Shown in pieces: positions 32,975-42,289 of a DNA stretch of 54,014 bases (position 1 is its first letter; every line of letters begins with the position of its first letter). The DNA comes from CAIMUM01 sp034429715 (GTDB lineage: Bacteria > Chloroflexota > Dehalococcoidia > GIF9 > UBA5629). Both the position numbers and the translations under genes were made by a program. The notes beneath the pieces are model-generated. The model did no database searches. It worked only from the letters and a program-made list of their open reading frames with translations, and was not told the origin of the DNA. The stretch covers positions 1 through 54,014 of the forward strand of contig DAOUFR010000015.1 in assembly GCA_034429715.1 (NCBI GenBank), in the 5' to 3' direction.

Positions 32975-33334
32975 TTAGTTGAACTCCTCCTGTGCAAGTC
33001 CCGTGATGATGATGGAAGGAAGTCCAAAAATAGGGAAGACGATGCATGAGCAGATGGACCCCGCCAGGGCCAATACCCAAATTCTGCGCTGGAGAGCGTA
33101 AACTCCCCCTATAATAGCTATAATGCCGATAAAGACCAGTACAAAGGGTATGGCGAAGAACCTGGTTATGAGCTGTTCGGTCTGTTCGATGACCAGGGGA
33201 TCGATGTGCAGAATCTCGTACATGCTGCGGAATATCGAAGTCAGCACGACGAAATATACGCCGCCCACCATACCGATAGCGCCTGAGACAATGTCTAAGA
33301 TGCCGGCCATAATAGGTTTCCAGGTGAGTTTCAT
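32975..33334 (-). CDS. Four-TM small membrane protein, unknown
   Basis: 119 residues with four hydrophobic segments (about 9-32, 58-78, 86-98 and 97-113, the last two close together), beginning MKLTWKPIMAGILDIVSG. A short polar loop after the first helix contains a DPLVIEQTEQ stretch. I recall similar small proteins annotated as DUF4064-like, but that is not certain. Upstream of rnc in the same direction and divergent from the metallo-beta-lactamase gene at 33486. A palindrome at 33366-33386 lies between the two. Confidence 0.8.
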   Translation of the reverse strand: MKLTWKPIMAGILDIVSGAIGMVGGVYFVVLTSIFRSMYEILHIDPLVIEQTEQLITRFFAIPFVLVFIGIIAIIGGVYALQRRIWVLALAGSICSCIVFPIFGLPSIIITGLAQEEFN

Positions 33335-33365
33335 GATATGCTATTCTCCAGCAAGAATTTTATGT

Positions 33366-33386
33366 TTATACCTTAAACAGGTATAA
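33366..33386. promoter_or_regulatory. Inverted repeat in a divergent promoter region
   Basis: TTATACCT - TAAAC - AGGTATAA has perfect eight-base arms, 32 bp upstream of the four-TM gene start and 100 bp before the MBL gene. It may be an operator or overlap a -10 element. No T-tract is present. Confidence 0.4.
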
Positions 33387-33485
33387 CTAATTGTAACAGT
33401 CACTGTCAAATCCGGGTTGTTATCTTTGGAGAGTATTGGCCTCAAATAATGCCGATATTATGCTGCCGATGGAGGAGATGAAAGA

Positions 33486-34403
33486 ATGTACATAGACCGG
33501 CCGGGTAAGATTTGCGAGGGGCTATATATGCTGGGAATAAAGCAGAGCCTGACATACCTGGTGCAGGGGCGGAAGTCAATGCTTATCGGCGGCGCCATGA
33601 ACTGGATAGCTCCACAGCTTGAGCAGCAGTTTAAAGAGTTTGCCATCGATACTGACAGAATCGAGTATCTGGTGATCCCCCATCCGCACTTCGATCACTT
33701 TGGGGCGGTTCCGTATTTGAAAAGGAAGTTCCCGCGCATGCAAGTCCTCGGTACGAGCGCTTCCGTCAGGATACTTTCCAGGGAAAAGGTCATCAACTAC
33801 TCGGAGATGGTCAACAAATTGATGATCGATCTTTACAAGTTGCAGGATGAGTATGAAAGGATGAACCTGAAGATCGATGCCGTAACAATCGATAAAATAG
33901 TCGATAATTCCACCATGATCGACCTGGGCGACAGCCTGGAAGTCAGGTTCATTGAAACTCCCGGTCATTCGCCGGGTGATGTTACAGTGTACGTGCCGGG
34001 ACTTAAGGCGATTTTCCCCAGCGATACTGTCCCCTGCCCGTTGGGCGGTGTTGACAGGCAGGCGTGGCCCTCGCCTCAGTACGACTTTACACTCTACAAA
34101 GAATCGATCAACAAACTGTTGCCCCTGGACGTTGAGATATGTTGCTTCGATCATTATTCCACTGTGACCGGCGCCGATGCCCGTCAGGTTCTTTTAAACG
34201 CGGTGAACGTCTGTAAGGAGTATGGAGACGACATTGTAGAACAGTACAGGCTGGCCGGCGACCTGGAAAAAGTTGCCGGGCAGGTCGCAAAGAAGAAGCT
34301 GGAAGTGGAAGACTTCGGTTTTCTCAATCAGGAGTTGATGATGCCGATAGCCCGGGCCGAGGTACGCAACGTGTTGAAATCGGCAGGCTTGACAGGCAGC
34401 TGA
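33486..34403 (+). CDS. Metallo-beta-lactamase fold protein (ODP-like)
   Basis: 305 residues. The metal motif IPHPHFDHFGA (HxHxDH) is near residue 63, followed by further ligands in ETPGHSPGDV (near 158) and FPSDT. The fold resembles the oxygen-binding domain of flavodiiron proteins, but there is no flavodoxin domain; it could be a small hydrolase or an O2/NO-responsive enzyme. ATG 33486 has GGAGATGAAAGA upstream. Followed by two tRNA genes. Confidence 0.87.
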   Translation: MYIDRPGKICEGLYMLGIKQSLTYLVQGRKSMLIGGAMNWIAPQLEQQFKEFAIDTDRIEYLVIPHPHFDHFGAVPYLKRKFPRMQVLGTSASVRILSREKVINYSEMVNKLMIDLYKLQDEYERMNLKIDAVTIDKIVDNSTMIDLGDSLEVRFIETPGHSPGDVTVYVPGLKAIFPSDTVPCPLGGVDRQAWPSPQYDFTLYKESINKLLPLDVEICCFDHYSTVTGADARQVLLNAVNVCKEYGDDIVEQYRLAGDLEKVAGQVAKKKLEVEDFGFLNQELMMPIARAEVRNVLKSAGLTGS

Positions 34404-34461
34404 GACACGAGGCATGCAGGTTTGCTTCAGGTACAGCGGCGATGTTATAATTTTGAAACCC

Positions 34462-34535
34462 TGGGGATTAGTCTAGCGGTAGGACAGCGGATTCTGGATC
34501 CGTGAGCCCTGGTTCGAATCCAGGATCCCCAGCCA
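34462..34535 (+). tRNA. tRNA-Gln (CTG)
   Basis: Acceptor TGGGGAT pairs with ATCCCCA, followed by G and an encoded CCA. The anticodon loop TTCTGGA within GCGGA/TCCGT gives CTG. The T-loop is GGTTCGAATCC. Confidence 0.95.
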
Positions 34536-34543
34536 TTTTATTT

Positions 34544-34620
34544 GGCGCATTCGTCTAGGGGTTTAGGACGCTGCCCTCTCAAGGCAGAGATCACCGGTTC
34601 GAATCCGGTATGCGCTACCA
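34544..34620 (+). tRNA. tRNA-Glu (CTC)
   Basis: Acceptor GGCGCAT pairs with ATGCGCT, with a G-U at the end, followed by A and an encoded CCA. The anticodon stem CTGCC/GGCAG encloses CTCTCAA, giving CTC. It lies 8 bp after tRNA-Gln and is probably co-transcribed. Confidence 0.95.
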
Positions 34621-34698
34621 CTTTTTTCACCATTTTATTGCCGGTAGCGTATTATTTATCAGGCATGGAAGCTATTTGACGGGTTGTAGGAGGTAATA

Positions 34699-35340
34699 AT
34701 GCTTGTTTCTGAAGCTATAAGGCAACGCAGGAGCATCCGCAGCTTTCGCAGTGATCCTGTATCCGATGAAACTATTCTCGCTATGCTGGAGGCTGCGCGG
34801 CTGGCGCCATCCGGCAGCAACCGCCAGCCCTGGCGTTTTATCGTTGTGACTGACAAAGAGGAGAAGAGAAAGCTTCGCAAGGTGTGCTTCGACCAGGCCT
34901 TTGTCGAGGAGGCGCCGGTGGTGTTTGTCTGCTGTGTGGACCTCACTGCATATGCCCTGGCAGCGCGGGAGAAACGCTCCCAGGAGTTTATAGATTATGG
35001 AGTTATAGAAACATTGTCGGGCTATTTCGCCGATCCTGCAATACGTGAACTTTTTTTAAACGCTCCGGATGACGATCTGAGTGTCCATTTCATGACGGCT
35101 ATGGCAAACACTTATATTGCAGTTGAGCACATGGTGTTGACGGCAACGGCCCTCGGGCTGGGCTCCTGCTGGGTGGGGGCAATCGGAGGCGCCGAGGAGA
35201 TGAATTCGATTTTTCACCTTCCGCCAAACGTATTCGCGGTAGCAGTATTGCCGGTTGGATATCCCGCCAAGGTCCCTCCTCCCCGCCCGCGTATTCCTCT
35301 GGATTCTATTCTGCTGCGGCCTTTGCATAAAAGGCCATGA
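34699..35340 (+). CDS. Nitroreductase family protein
   Basis: 213 residues with AGGAGG upstream of ATG 34699. The FMN-binding RRSIRSFR (near 10) and SGSNRQPWRFIVV (near 37) motifs are typical, as is the C-terminal GLGSCWVGAIGG (near 153). Family members reduce nitroaromatics, flavins or quinones, or deiodinate or dehalogenate substrates. A real role here is open. Stand-alone gene. Confidence 0.9.
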   Translation: MLVSEAIRQRRSIRSFRSDPVSDETILAMLEAARLAPSGSNRQPWRFIVVTDKEEKRKLRKVCFDQAFVEEAPVVFVCCVDLTAYALAAREKRSQEFIDYGVIETLSGYFADPAIRELFLNAPDDDLSVHFMTAMANTYIAVEHMVLTATALGLGSCWVGAIGGAEEMNSIFHLPPNVFAVAVLPVGYPAKVPPPRPRIPLDSILLRPLHKRP

Positions 35341-35556
35341 CCGGTCGTTTTGTTCTTTTCCAGGCCTGTTTATCCGCTTTTTACTTCTGAAGAAAACAAT
35401 AAACATTACCCCGACAGGCCGTATAATTGTATAATTAATGGCAGTCAGTATTTAATTAACGTCAATAAAACTCGTAAAGGTATTGCAGTAAACCATATCT
35501 GCCATGATTTATTTGCAAGTTAATATATTATTCGGCCGTATAGTGGATAAGAGCCT

Positions 35557-37206
35557 GTGTCGCTCCGCCTAAAAGCACTGTTACTCATCATTGGTGCTAC
35601 AGCTTTAATGCTTGGCATCGTTTTCGCCGTATCCCAGTATTTCTTCTTGAGCAGCTTTCAGCGGATCGAGGAACAATATGCACAAGAAATGGTTCAACGC
35701 ACGACCAACGCTTTCAATAATCAACTTGAAAGTTTAAACAGGCTAAATCTGGACTGGGCCGCCTGGGATGATACTTACGCCTTCGTTCAGAATCCATCCG
35801 ATCACCAGGAATATATCAAGAGCAACTTCACCGACTCAACTTTTACAAACAACAAACTCAATTTTATATTTGTCATTAACAACAAGGGTCAGATGATTTA
35901 CGGCAAGGGCTTCGACCTGGATACCGAGACGGAGACGGACATACCTTCTGAACTACTTGAACATATACTGAGCAAAGCTCTGGTATATCATGAGGATGTT
36001 GAGGAGTATACTGCAGGAATCATTCTGCTGCCCCGGGGTCCCCTGTTAGTCTCCTCTCAGCCTATCCTCACCAGCAACGATGAAGGCCCTATCAGGGGAA
36101 CATTTATCATGGCACGATATTTCGATGAGGATATGATCAACGGCATCTCCGACACGGTGCACCTGCCGCTCACCATCGCAAGAGTGGACGATACAGAAAT
36201 GTCGGCAGCCTTCAGTGCTGCGCGTCCGTCACTATCAACAGAGTCGCCGTTATTTATCATCAGGGAAGGCGTAAAAACCATCGCGGGATATGCATTGCTC
36301 AAGGATATTTTCGGAGAGCCGGCACTGATGTTCCGGATTGAGATGCCGCGCGATATCTTCGCCCAGGGCCAGGCGATGATGATATATTTCGTACTTGCGG
36401 TGTGCGGGCTTGCCATTGTATACGTATATATAGTCAATGTGTTTGTACGCAGGGTGGTAATAGCGAGGCTGGAGCGCGTCGGCCATTTCGTAAATAAAAT
36501 AAGCATATCGGGGGACCTGTCAACCAACCTGCCGACCAAAGCGAACGATGAATTAACCGTACTTGAGAGAAATATAAACAGAATGGTAGATAAGCTGCAG
36601 GAACAGCAGGAGGAGCTTAACCAGGAGTTGGAAGAGCGCAAGAAGATGGCGCAAAAACTCAGGGAGATGGCGACTCACGACTTTTTAACGGGGTTGCCGA
36701 ACAGGTTGTTGCTGGTAGACCGTTTCAATATAGCTTCGGCGCTGGCTCACCGTAATCAGGACAGGCTCGCTGTTATGTCGCTGGACATCGATCGCTTCAA
36801 ATCGATTAATGATACTCTTGGGCATGATGTGGGTGACAAAGTACTGAAGGCATTTAGCGATCAACTTTCAGGGATAATACGCGCCAGCGATACGCTGGCC
36901 CGGGTTGGCGGAGATGAGTTCATCCTTTTAATGCTTGAGACAAACCACATGGAGGATGCCACCGTCATAGCGCAGAAAATACTTGAATCCTTTAAAGAGC
37001 CTGTTTGTATTGACGACCACTGGATATACCTATCCACCAGCATTGGTATCTCCATGTACCCTGAAGACGCCACAGACATGGAAACGCTGGTTAAAAAATC
37101 AGATGCCGCCCTGTACTATGCCAAAGGCCACGGCCGCAGCAAGTTCAAGTTCTTTCACGACGGGGATGTCTGGATCAGCGGGGACCGCAAAAGCAAAGTT
37201 AATTGA
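35557..37206 (+). CDS. Membrane diguanylate cyclase with CHASE4 sensor
   Basis: 549 residues from GTG 35557. Architecture: membrane helix (about 7-28), extracytoplasmic CHASE4 domain (about 45-260), second helix (about 273-296), HAMP (about 297-350), short coiled coil (KLQEQQEELNQELEERKK) and GGDEF domain (about 375-535). The active-site GGDEF is intact (RVGGDEFILLM), and an inhibitory RxxD site (RASD) lies five residues upstream, so it should make c-di-GMP with product inhibition. The next genes are unrelated, but the pilus ATPase at 51.7 kb is a plausible downstream target. A 216-bp region before it shows no gene. Confidence 0.94.
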   Translation: MSLRLKALLLIIGATALMLGIVFAVSQYFFLSSFQRIEEQYAQEMVQRTTNAFNNQLESLNRLNLDWAAWDDTYAFVQNPSDHQEYIKSNFTDSTFTNNKLNFIFVINNKGQMIYGKGFDLDTETETDIPSELLEHILSKALVYHEDVEEYTAGIILLPRGPLLVSSQPILTSNDEGPIRGTFIMARYFDEDMINGISDTVHLPLTIARVDDTEMSAAFSAARPSLSTESPLFIIREGVKTIAGYALLKDIFGEPALMFRIEMPRDIFAQGQAMMIYFVLAVCGLAIVYVYIVNVFVRRVVIARLERVGHFVNKISISGDLSTNLPTKANDELTVLERNINRMVDKLQEQQEELNQELEERKKMAQKLREMATHDFLTGLPNRLLLVDRFNIASALAHRNQDRLAVMSLDIDRFKSINDTLGHDVGDKVLKAFSDQLSGIIRASDTLARVGGDEFILLMLETNHMEDATVIAQKILESFKEPVCIDDHWIYLSTSIGISMYPEDATDMETLVKKSDAALYYAKGHGRSKFKFFHDGDVWISGDRKSKVN

Positions 37207-37304
37207 AGTCCCTTTCTATAAAGCTGCAGAAAGGGCCGTTAAAATCATAACCGACTTCTTGCTGGGCAGCTGTCAACAAGGTATTCTATTTAGGGAAAAA
37301 CTGT

Positions 37305-37910
37305 ATGGATATGATACTTAATCTGCTAAGAGACTTCGGCCTGACCTTTGTTCCGCTGTTTGTGGCGATGGACTCCATCAGCACTGTGCCCATCCTTCTG
37401 TCGCTTACTCATGACCTGTCCGATAAAAGAAGGAGCAGCGTGATACGCAATGCCCTGATCACTGCTCTGGGGCTGGGCCTTGTTTTCATTATTGTAGGTA
37501 AAGGGATCTTCATTTTCCTGGGCATCACCGTGAACGATTTCCTGATTGCGGGTGGGCTGATACTATTCATCCTGGGCGCCAAGGAGCTGGTGGTAGGCAA
37601 AATGTTCGAATCGCAGGTTGCTACAGGAGAGGATGTGATAGCGGTGGTGCCGCTGGGCACGCCGCTGGTGGTAGGTCCTGCCGTGCTCACTACATTGTTG
37701 ATCCTGACCGACCAGTATCATATTGTAATGGTCACTTTCTCATTTGTAGCCAACCTGCTTATTACGTGGCTGATGTTTGCCCAGGCGAACAGGCTGGTCA
37801 GGGTGCTGGGAAACGGAGGGGTGCTGGCGTTATCCAAGGTCTTCGCACTGCTGTTAGCGGCTATTGCTGTGAGTATGATCCATCGGGGCATAACGGCATT
37901 CATCGGTTAA
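37305..37910 (+). CDS. MarC-family integral membrane protein
   Basis: 201 residues with six predicted membrane helices. Visible are VPLFVAMDSISTVPILLSL near the N-terminus, ALGLGLVFIIVGKGIFIFLGI, the family-type GGLILFILGAKE, VVPLGTPLVVGPAVL and a last helix FALLLAAIAVSMIHRGI. MarC proteins are not real multidrug pumps, and function is unknown. Gene order: 98 bp after the cyclase, 22 bp before the rubrerythrin gene. Confidence 0.88.
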   Translation: MDMILNLLRDFGLTFVPLFVAMDSISTVPILLSLTHDLSDKRRSSVIRNALITALGLGLVFIIVGKGIFIFLGITVNDFLIAGGLILFILGAKELVVGKMFESQVATGEDVIAVVPLGTPLVVGPAVLTTLLILTDQYHIVMVTFSFVANLLITWLMFAQANRLVRVLGNGGVLALSKVFALLLAAIAVSMIHRGITAFIG

Positions 37911-37932
37911 ACAGGTTATAAGGAGAAGTAAT

Positions 37933-38541
37933 ATGTGGTTATGTACACATTGCCGTCACCTTGAGTTTTCAGAGCAAAAACCGGAACGCTGCCCCATTTG
38001 TGGCGCAGGTCCGGAAAAGTTCGTTAAACACGTAAGTTCACAAATCAAAGGCGCCAGGACACTGAAAAATCTGCAGGAAGGATTCGCGGCTGAATCGAAG
38101 GCGAATATCAGGGACCAGGCCTTTGCCATCAAAGCTGAACAGGAAGGTTTCCCCGCTATAGCAGGTCTATTCAGAGCGGTCGCTGAGTCCGAAGCGATAC
38201 ACGCCTTCCATCACCTGAGGTTGCTGGGAGCGATAGCGGATACTCAGGAAAACCTGCAGGCGGCCTTTGAGCGGGAAAACTACGCCACCGATGCCTACCC
38301 GGAGTTCATTAAAACTGCCAATGACGAGGGTGATTCACAGGTGGCTACGATTTTCAGCTACCACAGGGATGTGGAGAAAGGACATGCAAAGCTGTATGAA
38401 AAAGCTCTTGACCGCCTGATGGATCCGCAGGGTGTTGACTATTACGTATGCAGCGTTTGTGGCTATGTGAGCGTGGGCTCTGCCCCGGATGAATGTCCCA
38501 TCTGCGGCGCGCCAAAAGATAAGTTCAGGCGTATCGATTAG
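37933..38541 (+). CDS. Rubrerythrin with rubredoxin-like domains at both ends
   Basis: 202 residues. An N-terminal CX2C-x13-CX2C metal site (CTHCRHLEFSEQKPERCPIC) leads into a ferritin-like di-iron domain (about 45-165, with AAESKANIRDQAFAIKAEQEG, AVAESEAIHAFHH and DVEKGHAKL). A second rubredoxin-like site (CSVCGYVSVGSAPDECPIC) ends the protein. Rubrerythrin reduces hydrogen peroxide in anaerobes. Normally one rubredoxin domain is present; two is less common. AAGGAGAAG precedes ATG 37933. Confidence 0.93.
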   Translation: MWLCTHCRHLEFSEQKPERCPICGAGPEKFVKHVSSQIKGARTLKNLQEGFAAESKANIRDQAFAIKAEQEGFPAIAGLFRAVAESEAIHAFHHLRLLGAIADTQENLQAAFERENYATDAYPEFIKTANDEGDSQVATIFSYHRDVEKGHAKLYEKALDRLMDPQGVDYYVCSVCGYVSVGSAPDECPICGAPKDKFRRID

Positions 38542-38573
38542 AGTCCGTCTGCTGCAGGCCGGCTGTTATCGCA

Positions 38574-40562
38574 TCAGCCGCGTAGCTTCGAATACATCTT
38601 TTCCAGGTCTTCCAGCCATAGGGCTGGCTCTGCATCCGAAGGCATCCTCCAGTCGCCCCTGGGGGACAGGCTGACGGAGCCGATCTTGGGACCCTCCGGC
38701 AGGCAGGTCCGTTTAAACTGGTTAGCGAAAAAGCGTTTGAAGAAAACGGACAGCCATTTATTGAGATCGTCCAGAGTATAACGACCGTCGAAAAGTTTCC
38801 GCTTTCTGGCCTCGTTAGCCATAAATAGTATCTTACCCGGGCGCATGCCGAAGCGGACAAAGGGATATAAACAGAAGTCAGCCAGCTCTACAGGGCCGAT
38901 GATCTCCTCACTTCTCTGCGTGATCTGTCCCTTAACAGGCCGCCTGAGCTCGGGGGAGATGGGCGTATCCAGTACGTCTCTGAGTATTTTCTGAGCCGGA
39001 GAACCGGCCAGTTCCTCATCCGCCACCCAGCGGATGAGGTAACGCACCAGCGTCTTGGGCACCGACACGTTGATATCGTAATGCGACATATGATCGCCCG
39101 AGAAGGTGCTCCAGCCGAGGGCCACCTCGGTCAGGTCGCCCGTGCCCAGCAGCATGGCTTTAAGCCCGTTGGCCCTGTTGAATAGGAACTCGGTGCGGTA
39201 CCGCGCCTGGATATTCTCGAATACTACATCTTCGCGGCCGTCATGACCGAGATCGTCCATATGAGCCCTGCATGTGTTGGAGATATCCACGCGTTCGAAA
39301 CTCACGCCAAGCGCTTTACATAATTCTGTAGCATTGTCCCTTGTCCTGCGGGTGGTGCCGAAGCCGGGCAGCGTGCAGGCCATAACGTTCTTGACAGGCA
39401 GGTTGAGGAAGTTCATGGTCCTCACCGCCACGAGAAGGGCCAATGTGGAGTCGAGGCCGCCCGAAACACCCAGCACAATACGTTGAAGTTTGGCGCCGGA
39501 CAGCTTTTTAGCCAGAGCGGCAACCTGCATATCGAAGATGTCCCTGCATCTCTGCGCCCGTTTTTCGGAATCCCCGGGGACGAAGGGGTGTGGATCTATC
39601 TCCCTCATCAACGCGGTTGCCGGCACATCGGTTACCTTTGCTTCTATGATGCGGAAGGGCTTGATATGACCCGGCGACTGGCGGAAGCTTGTCATCGATA
39701 TGCGGTCGTGAACCAGCCGATCCATATCGAGGTCGGATACTATCAGGCCGGATTTCTGCTTGAAATCACGTGATTCCGCCAGCAGGCTGCCGTTCTCGGC
39801 GATCAGTGTATGGCCGCCGAAGACGATATCGTTGGATGATTCTCCCATTCCGGCTGAAACATAGCAGCAGGCAGCCGCGCACCTGCCGGATTCGGAGGTG
39901 ACCATGGAACGCCGCCACTCTGCCTTGGCCAGCACTTCGTTGCTGGCCGAAATATTGAGCAGAGCTGTTGCACCGGCCAACGCCTGGAACTCGTGCGGGG
40001 CCAGTGGAACCCACATATCTTCACATAGTTCGATGCCAAGTACAGCCGGGGTAAAGCCCTGCAGCGAGATTAATATATTTGTGCCGAAGGCAATAGCCCT
40101 GTCTCCCAGATGGACGACATCGGAGCAGGCGTCGTCCGAGGAAACGAACCACCGGCTCTCGTAGTATTCCTTGTATGAAGGCAGGTATGTTTTTGGTATG
40201 ATTGCCAGCACCTGCCCACCGTTGAGCACCGCTGCGCAATTAAAGACCTTCTGGTCGATACACATGGGCAGTCCGGCCACGATCAACATGCCGCTGTCCG
40301 CCGTACTCGCCGCCAGCCGTAAAATCCCTTCTTCGGCCTTCGCCAGCAATGACTGCTGGTGTACCAGGTCGGCGATGGTATAGCCCGTGACCGACATCTC
40401 GGGGAAGGCCAGCACCTGTGCCCCTTTTGATTTAGCTTCTTTGGCCATGCCGAGCATGACTGTAACATTGAAATCGACCTCTGCCACCCGCAGCTCAGGT
40501 ACAGCCGCTGCTATCCTGAGAAATCCCAGGTCCCTGTTTAATAATATCTTCTGTACGGCCAT
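38574..40562 (-). CDS. nadE: Glutamine-dependent NAD+ synthetase
   Basis: 662 residues. An N-terminal nitrilase-type glutaminase half (FPEMSVTGY Glu near 58, catalytic Cys in GIELCEDMWVP near 176) is fused to the NAD synthetase half with the P-loop LGVSGGLDSTLALLVAV (near 364). Last step of NAD synthesis, ammonia supplied from Gln. Standard two-domain length. Divergent from gpmA, with TATAAT at 40604 in between. Confidence 0.96.
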   Translation of the reverse strand: MAVQKILLNRDLGFLRIAAAVPELRVAEVDFNVTVMLGMAKEAKSKGAQVLAFPEMSVTGYTIADLVHQQSLLAKAEEGILRLAASTADSGMLIVAGLPMCIDQKVFNCAAVLNGGQVLAIIPKTYLPSYKEYYESRWFVSSDDACSDVVHLGDRAIAFGTNILISLQGFTPAVLGIELCEDMWVPLAPHEFQALAGATALLNISASNEVLAKAEWRRSMVTSESGRCAAACCYVSAGMGESSNDIVFGGHTLIAENGSLLAESRDFKQKSGLIVSDLDMDRLVHDRISMTSFRQSPGHIKPFRIIEAKVTDVPATALMREIDPHPFVPGDSEKRAQRCRDIFDMQVAALAKKLSGAKLQRIVLGVSGGLDSTLALLVAVRTMNFLNLPVKNVMACTLPGFGTTRRTRDNATELCKALGVSFERVDISNTCRAHMDDLGHDGREDVVFENIQARYRTEFLFNRANGLKAMLLGTGDLTEVALGWSTFSGDHMSHYDINVSVPKTLVRYLIRWVADEELAGSPAQKILRDVLDTPISPELRRPVKGQITQRSEEIIGPVELADFCLYPFVRFGMRPGKILFMANEARKRKLFDGRYTLDDLNKWLSVFFKRFFANQFKRTCLPEGPKIGSVSLSPRGDWRMPSDAEPALWLEDLEKMYSKLRG

Positions 40563-40676
40563 GGCTTATCTTACCGAATAGTGCAACGCCTCCGGGCTTT
40601 GGCTATAATAAATCGTTGCCCGGATAAAATCAAAACATACCATAACATATTTTAAGGTTTTCCAGGAGAAATTCAT

Positions 40677-41423
40677 ATGTTTAAACTCGTTTTGCTGCGC
40701 CACGGCGAGAGCACCTGGAACAAAGAGAACAGGTTCACCGGATGGACCGATGTGGACCTTTCGGACAGGGGCATGCGGGAGGCCAGGCAGGCCGGAATGG
40801 TACTCAAGCGGGATGGATACACGTTTGATCTGGCGTTCACCTCTGTGTTAAAACGCGCCATACGCACATTGTGGATAGTGCAGGAAGAGATGAACCTGAT
40901 GTGGATACCCGTGAAAAAATCGTGGCGGCTGAACGAGAGGCATTACGGCTCTTTACAGGGGCTTAATAAGTCCGAAACAGCCAATAAATATGGGGAGGAC
41001 CAGGTGCTGGTCTGGCGCAGAAGTTACGATGTCCCTCCTCCTCCTCTTAAAAAAGGCGATCCTCGCAGCCCGGATAGCGATCCGCGTTATCTGGGTTTGA
41101 AACCGGAACAACTTCCTCTTACAGAGAGTCTGAAAGATACCTATCGTAGATGTCTTCCTTACTGGCATAAATCGATCGCACCGGCAGTGAGGGCCGGCAA
41201 AAAAGTGATAGTCTCAGCGCACGGCAACAGCCTGAGGGCGCTGGTCAAATACCTGGATAATGTGCCGGATAGCGACATAGTCGGCCTGAACATCCCCACC
41301 GGTATACCTCTGGTCTACGAACTGGACAGAGATTTAAAGAAGATCAGCAGCCGTTACCTGGCGAGCGAAGAGGAACTTGAGCAGGCCAGGAAAGCAGTGG
41401 CCGACCAGGGGAAGGCCAAATAG
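40677..41423 (+). CDS. gpmA: 2,3-bisphosphoglycerate-dependent phosphoglycerate mutase
   Basis: 248 residues, the usual size. The phospho-histidine motif LRHGESTWNKENRFTGWTDV is at the N-terminus. The second catalytic His is in VSAHGNSLRALVKYLD (near 183), and RRSYDVPPPP (near 116) is standard. It converts 3- to 2-phosphoglycerate in glycolysis and gluconeogenesis. Stand-alone gene. Confidence 0.96.
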   Translation: MFKLVLLRHGESTWNKENRFTGWTDVDLSDRGMREARQAGMVLKRDGYTFDLAFTSVLKRAIRTLWIVQEEMNLMWIPVKKSWRLNERHYGSLQGLNKSETANKYGEDQVLVWRRSYDVPPPPLKKGDPRSPDSDPRYLGLKPEQLPLTESLKDTYRRCLPYWHKSIAPAVRAGKKVIVSAHGNSLRALVKYLDNVPDSDIVGLNIPTGIPLVYELDRDLKKISSRYLASEEELEQARKAVADQGKAK

Positions 41424-41474
41424 GCGTACCGGCCAATATTTCAGGAATGATTAAAGCCTCTGGCAATAAAATGT

Positions 41475-41526
41475 GGGGGCGGACTTTCAAGTCCGCCCGA
41501 AAGCGGGCTCAGCTAAAGCAACGCCC
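41475..41526. repeat. REP-like hairpin after gpmA
   Basis: GGGCGGACTT (41477-41486) and AAGTCCGCCC (41489-41498) form a perfect ten-base stem with a two-base loop. More palindromic GC sequence follows up to the convergent ABC gene stop (AAAGCGGGCT ... GCCCCTAC). There is no T-run. It sits in the 103 bp between convergent genes and may act as a bidirectional end signal. Confidence 0.5.
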
Positions 41527-42282
41527 CTACTGGTCTCTCATATCGTCAAGCGGTTCCGATATATCGGTGCGGTAGCTGTTGTGGAGAGCATCTTGCCGCA
41601 CCTCTTCACTGATTTTTTCCTCTCTTTCCAGGCGTCCGTCGCGTAAATACAACACACGGTCGGTGAATTCACGCTGCTCCGGCTCGTGGGTCACCATGAG
41701 AATAGTCTGTCCCAGGTCATTGCACAACTTTCGCAGCAGCCTGAGGACGATGCCCTTATTCTCGGTATCGAGGTTGGCACAGGGCTCGTCGGCAAAGAGG
41801 ATCTTGGAATTATTAACCAGGGCACGGGCAATTGCCACCCTTTGTTGCTCGCCGCCGGAAAGCTGGCTGATGAGGTGGTGCACGCGGTTACCCAGCCCCA
41901 CCTTCGACATCATTTCCCCGGTTATTTTCAGGTATTCTTTGCGTTTATATCCCAGCAGCAACAGGGGAAGGAAAGCATTCTCCAGGGCATTCAGTTCCGG
42001 TATGAGGGCATATTCCTGAAAAACGTATCCCAGGTATCTCAAACGGAAATCCGTTTTCTGATTGTCGGAAAGATGGGAAACATCGACTTTATCCAGCAGA
42101 ATGTGTCCTGATGTCGGTGTATCGAGAAGGGCCAGTTGATGAAGCAGCGTCGATTTACCCGAGCCGCTCGGCCCCATGATGGATAAAAACTCGCCGGTCT
42201 GTACCTCGAAACTCACCTCTTTGAGCGCATGCACGGGCACATGGCCTTCGTAGGTCTTAACTAGATTACTAACACGGATCAT
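41527..42282 (-). CDS. ABC transporter ATPase (MacB/LolD-like), second system
   Basis: 251 residues. Walker A GPSGSGKST, Q-loop FQEYALIPEL, signature LSGGEQQRVAIARAL, Walker B ILFADEPCANLD and H-loop VTHEPEQ are all present. A C-terminal extension of about 30 acidic residues (EEKISEEVRQ) is unusual for the family. Partner of the permease 8 bp upstream. Confidence 0.93.
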   Translation of the reverse strand: MIRVSNLVKTYEGHVPVHALKEVSFEVQTGEFLSIMGPSGSGKSTLLHQLALLDTPTSGHILLDKVDVSHLSDNQKTDFRLRYLGYVFQEYALIPELNALENAFLPLLLLGYKRKEYLKITGEMMSKVGLGNRVHHLISQLSGGEQQRVAIARALVNNSKILFADEPCANLDTENKGIVLRLLRKLCNDLGQTILMVTHEPEQREFTDRVLYLRDGRLEREEKISEEVRQDALHNSYRTDISEPLDDMRDQ

Positions 42283-42289
42283 TTGTAGA

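Noticed and set aside
32245..33027. Full 260-codon frame for RNase III
   Set aside because: Its first part overlaps the four-TM gene, and the family core begins later, so a downstream TTG start was chosen.
41475..41526. Intrinsic terminator after gpmA
   Set aside because: The strong stem has no T-run on either strand, so it is listed as a REP-like repeat instead.
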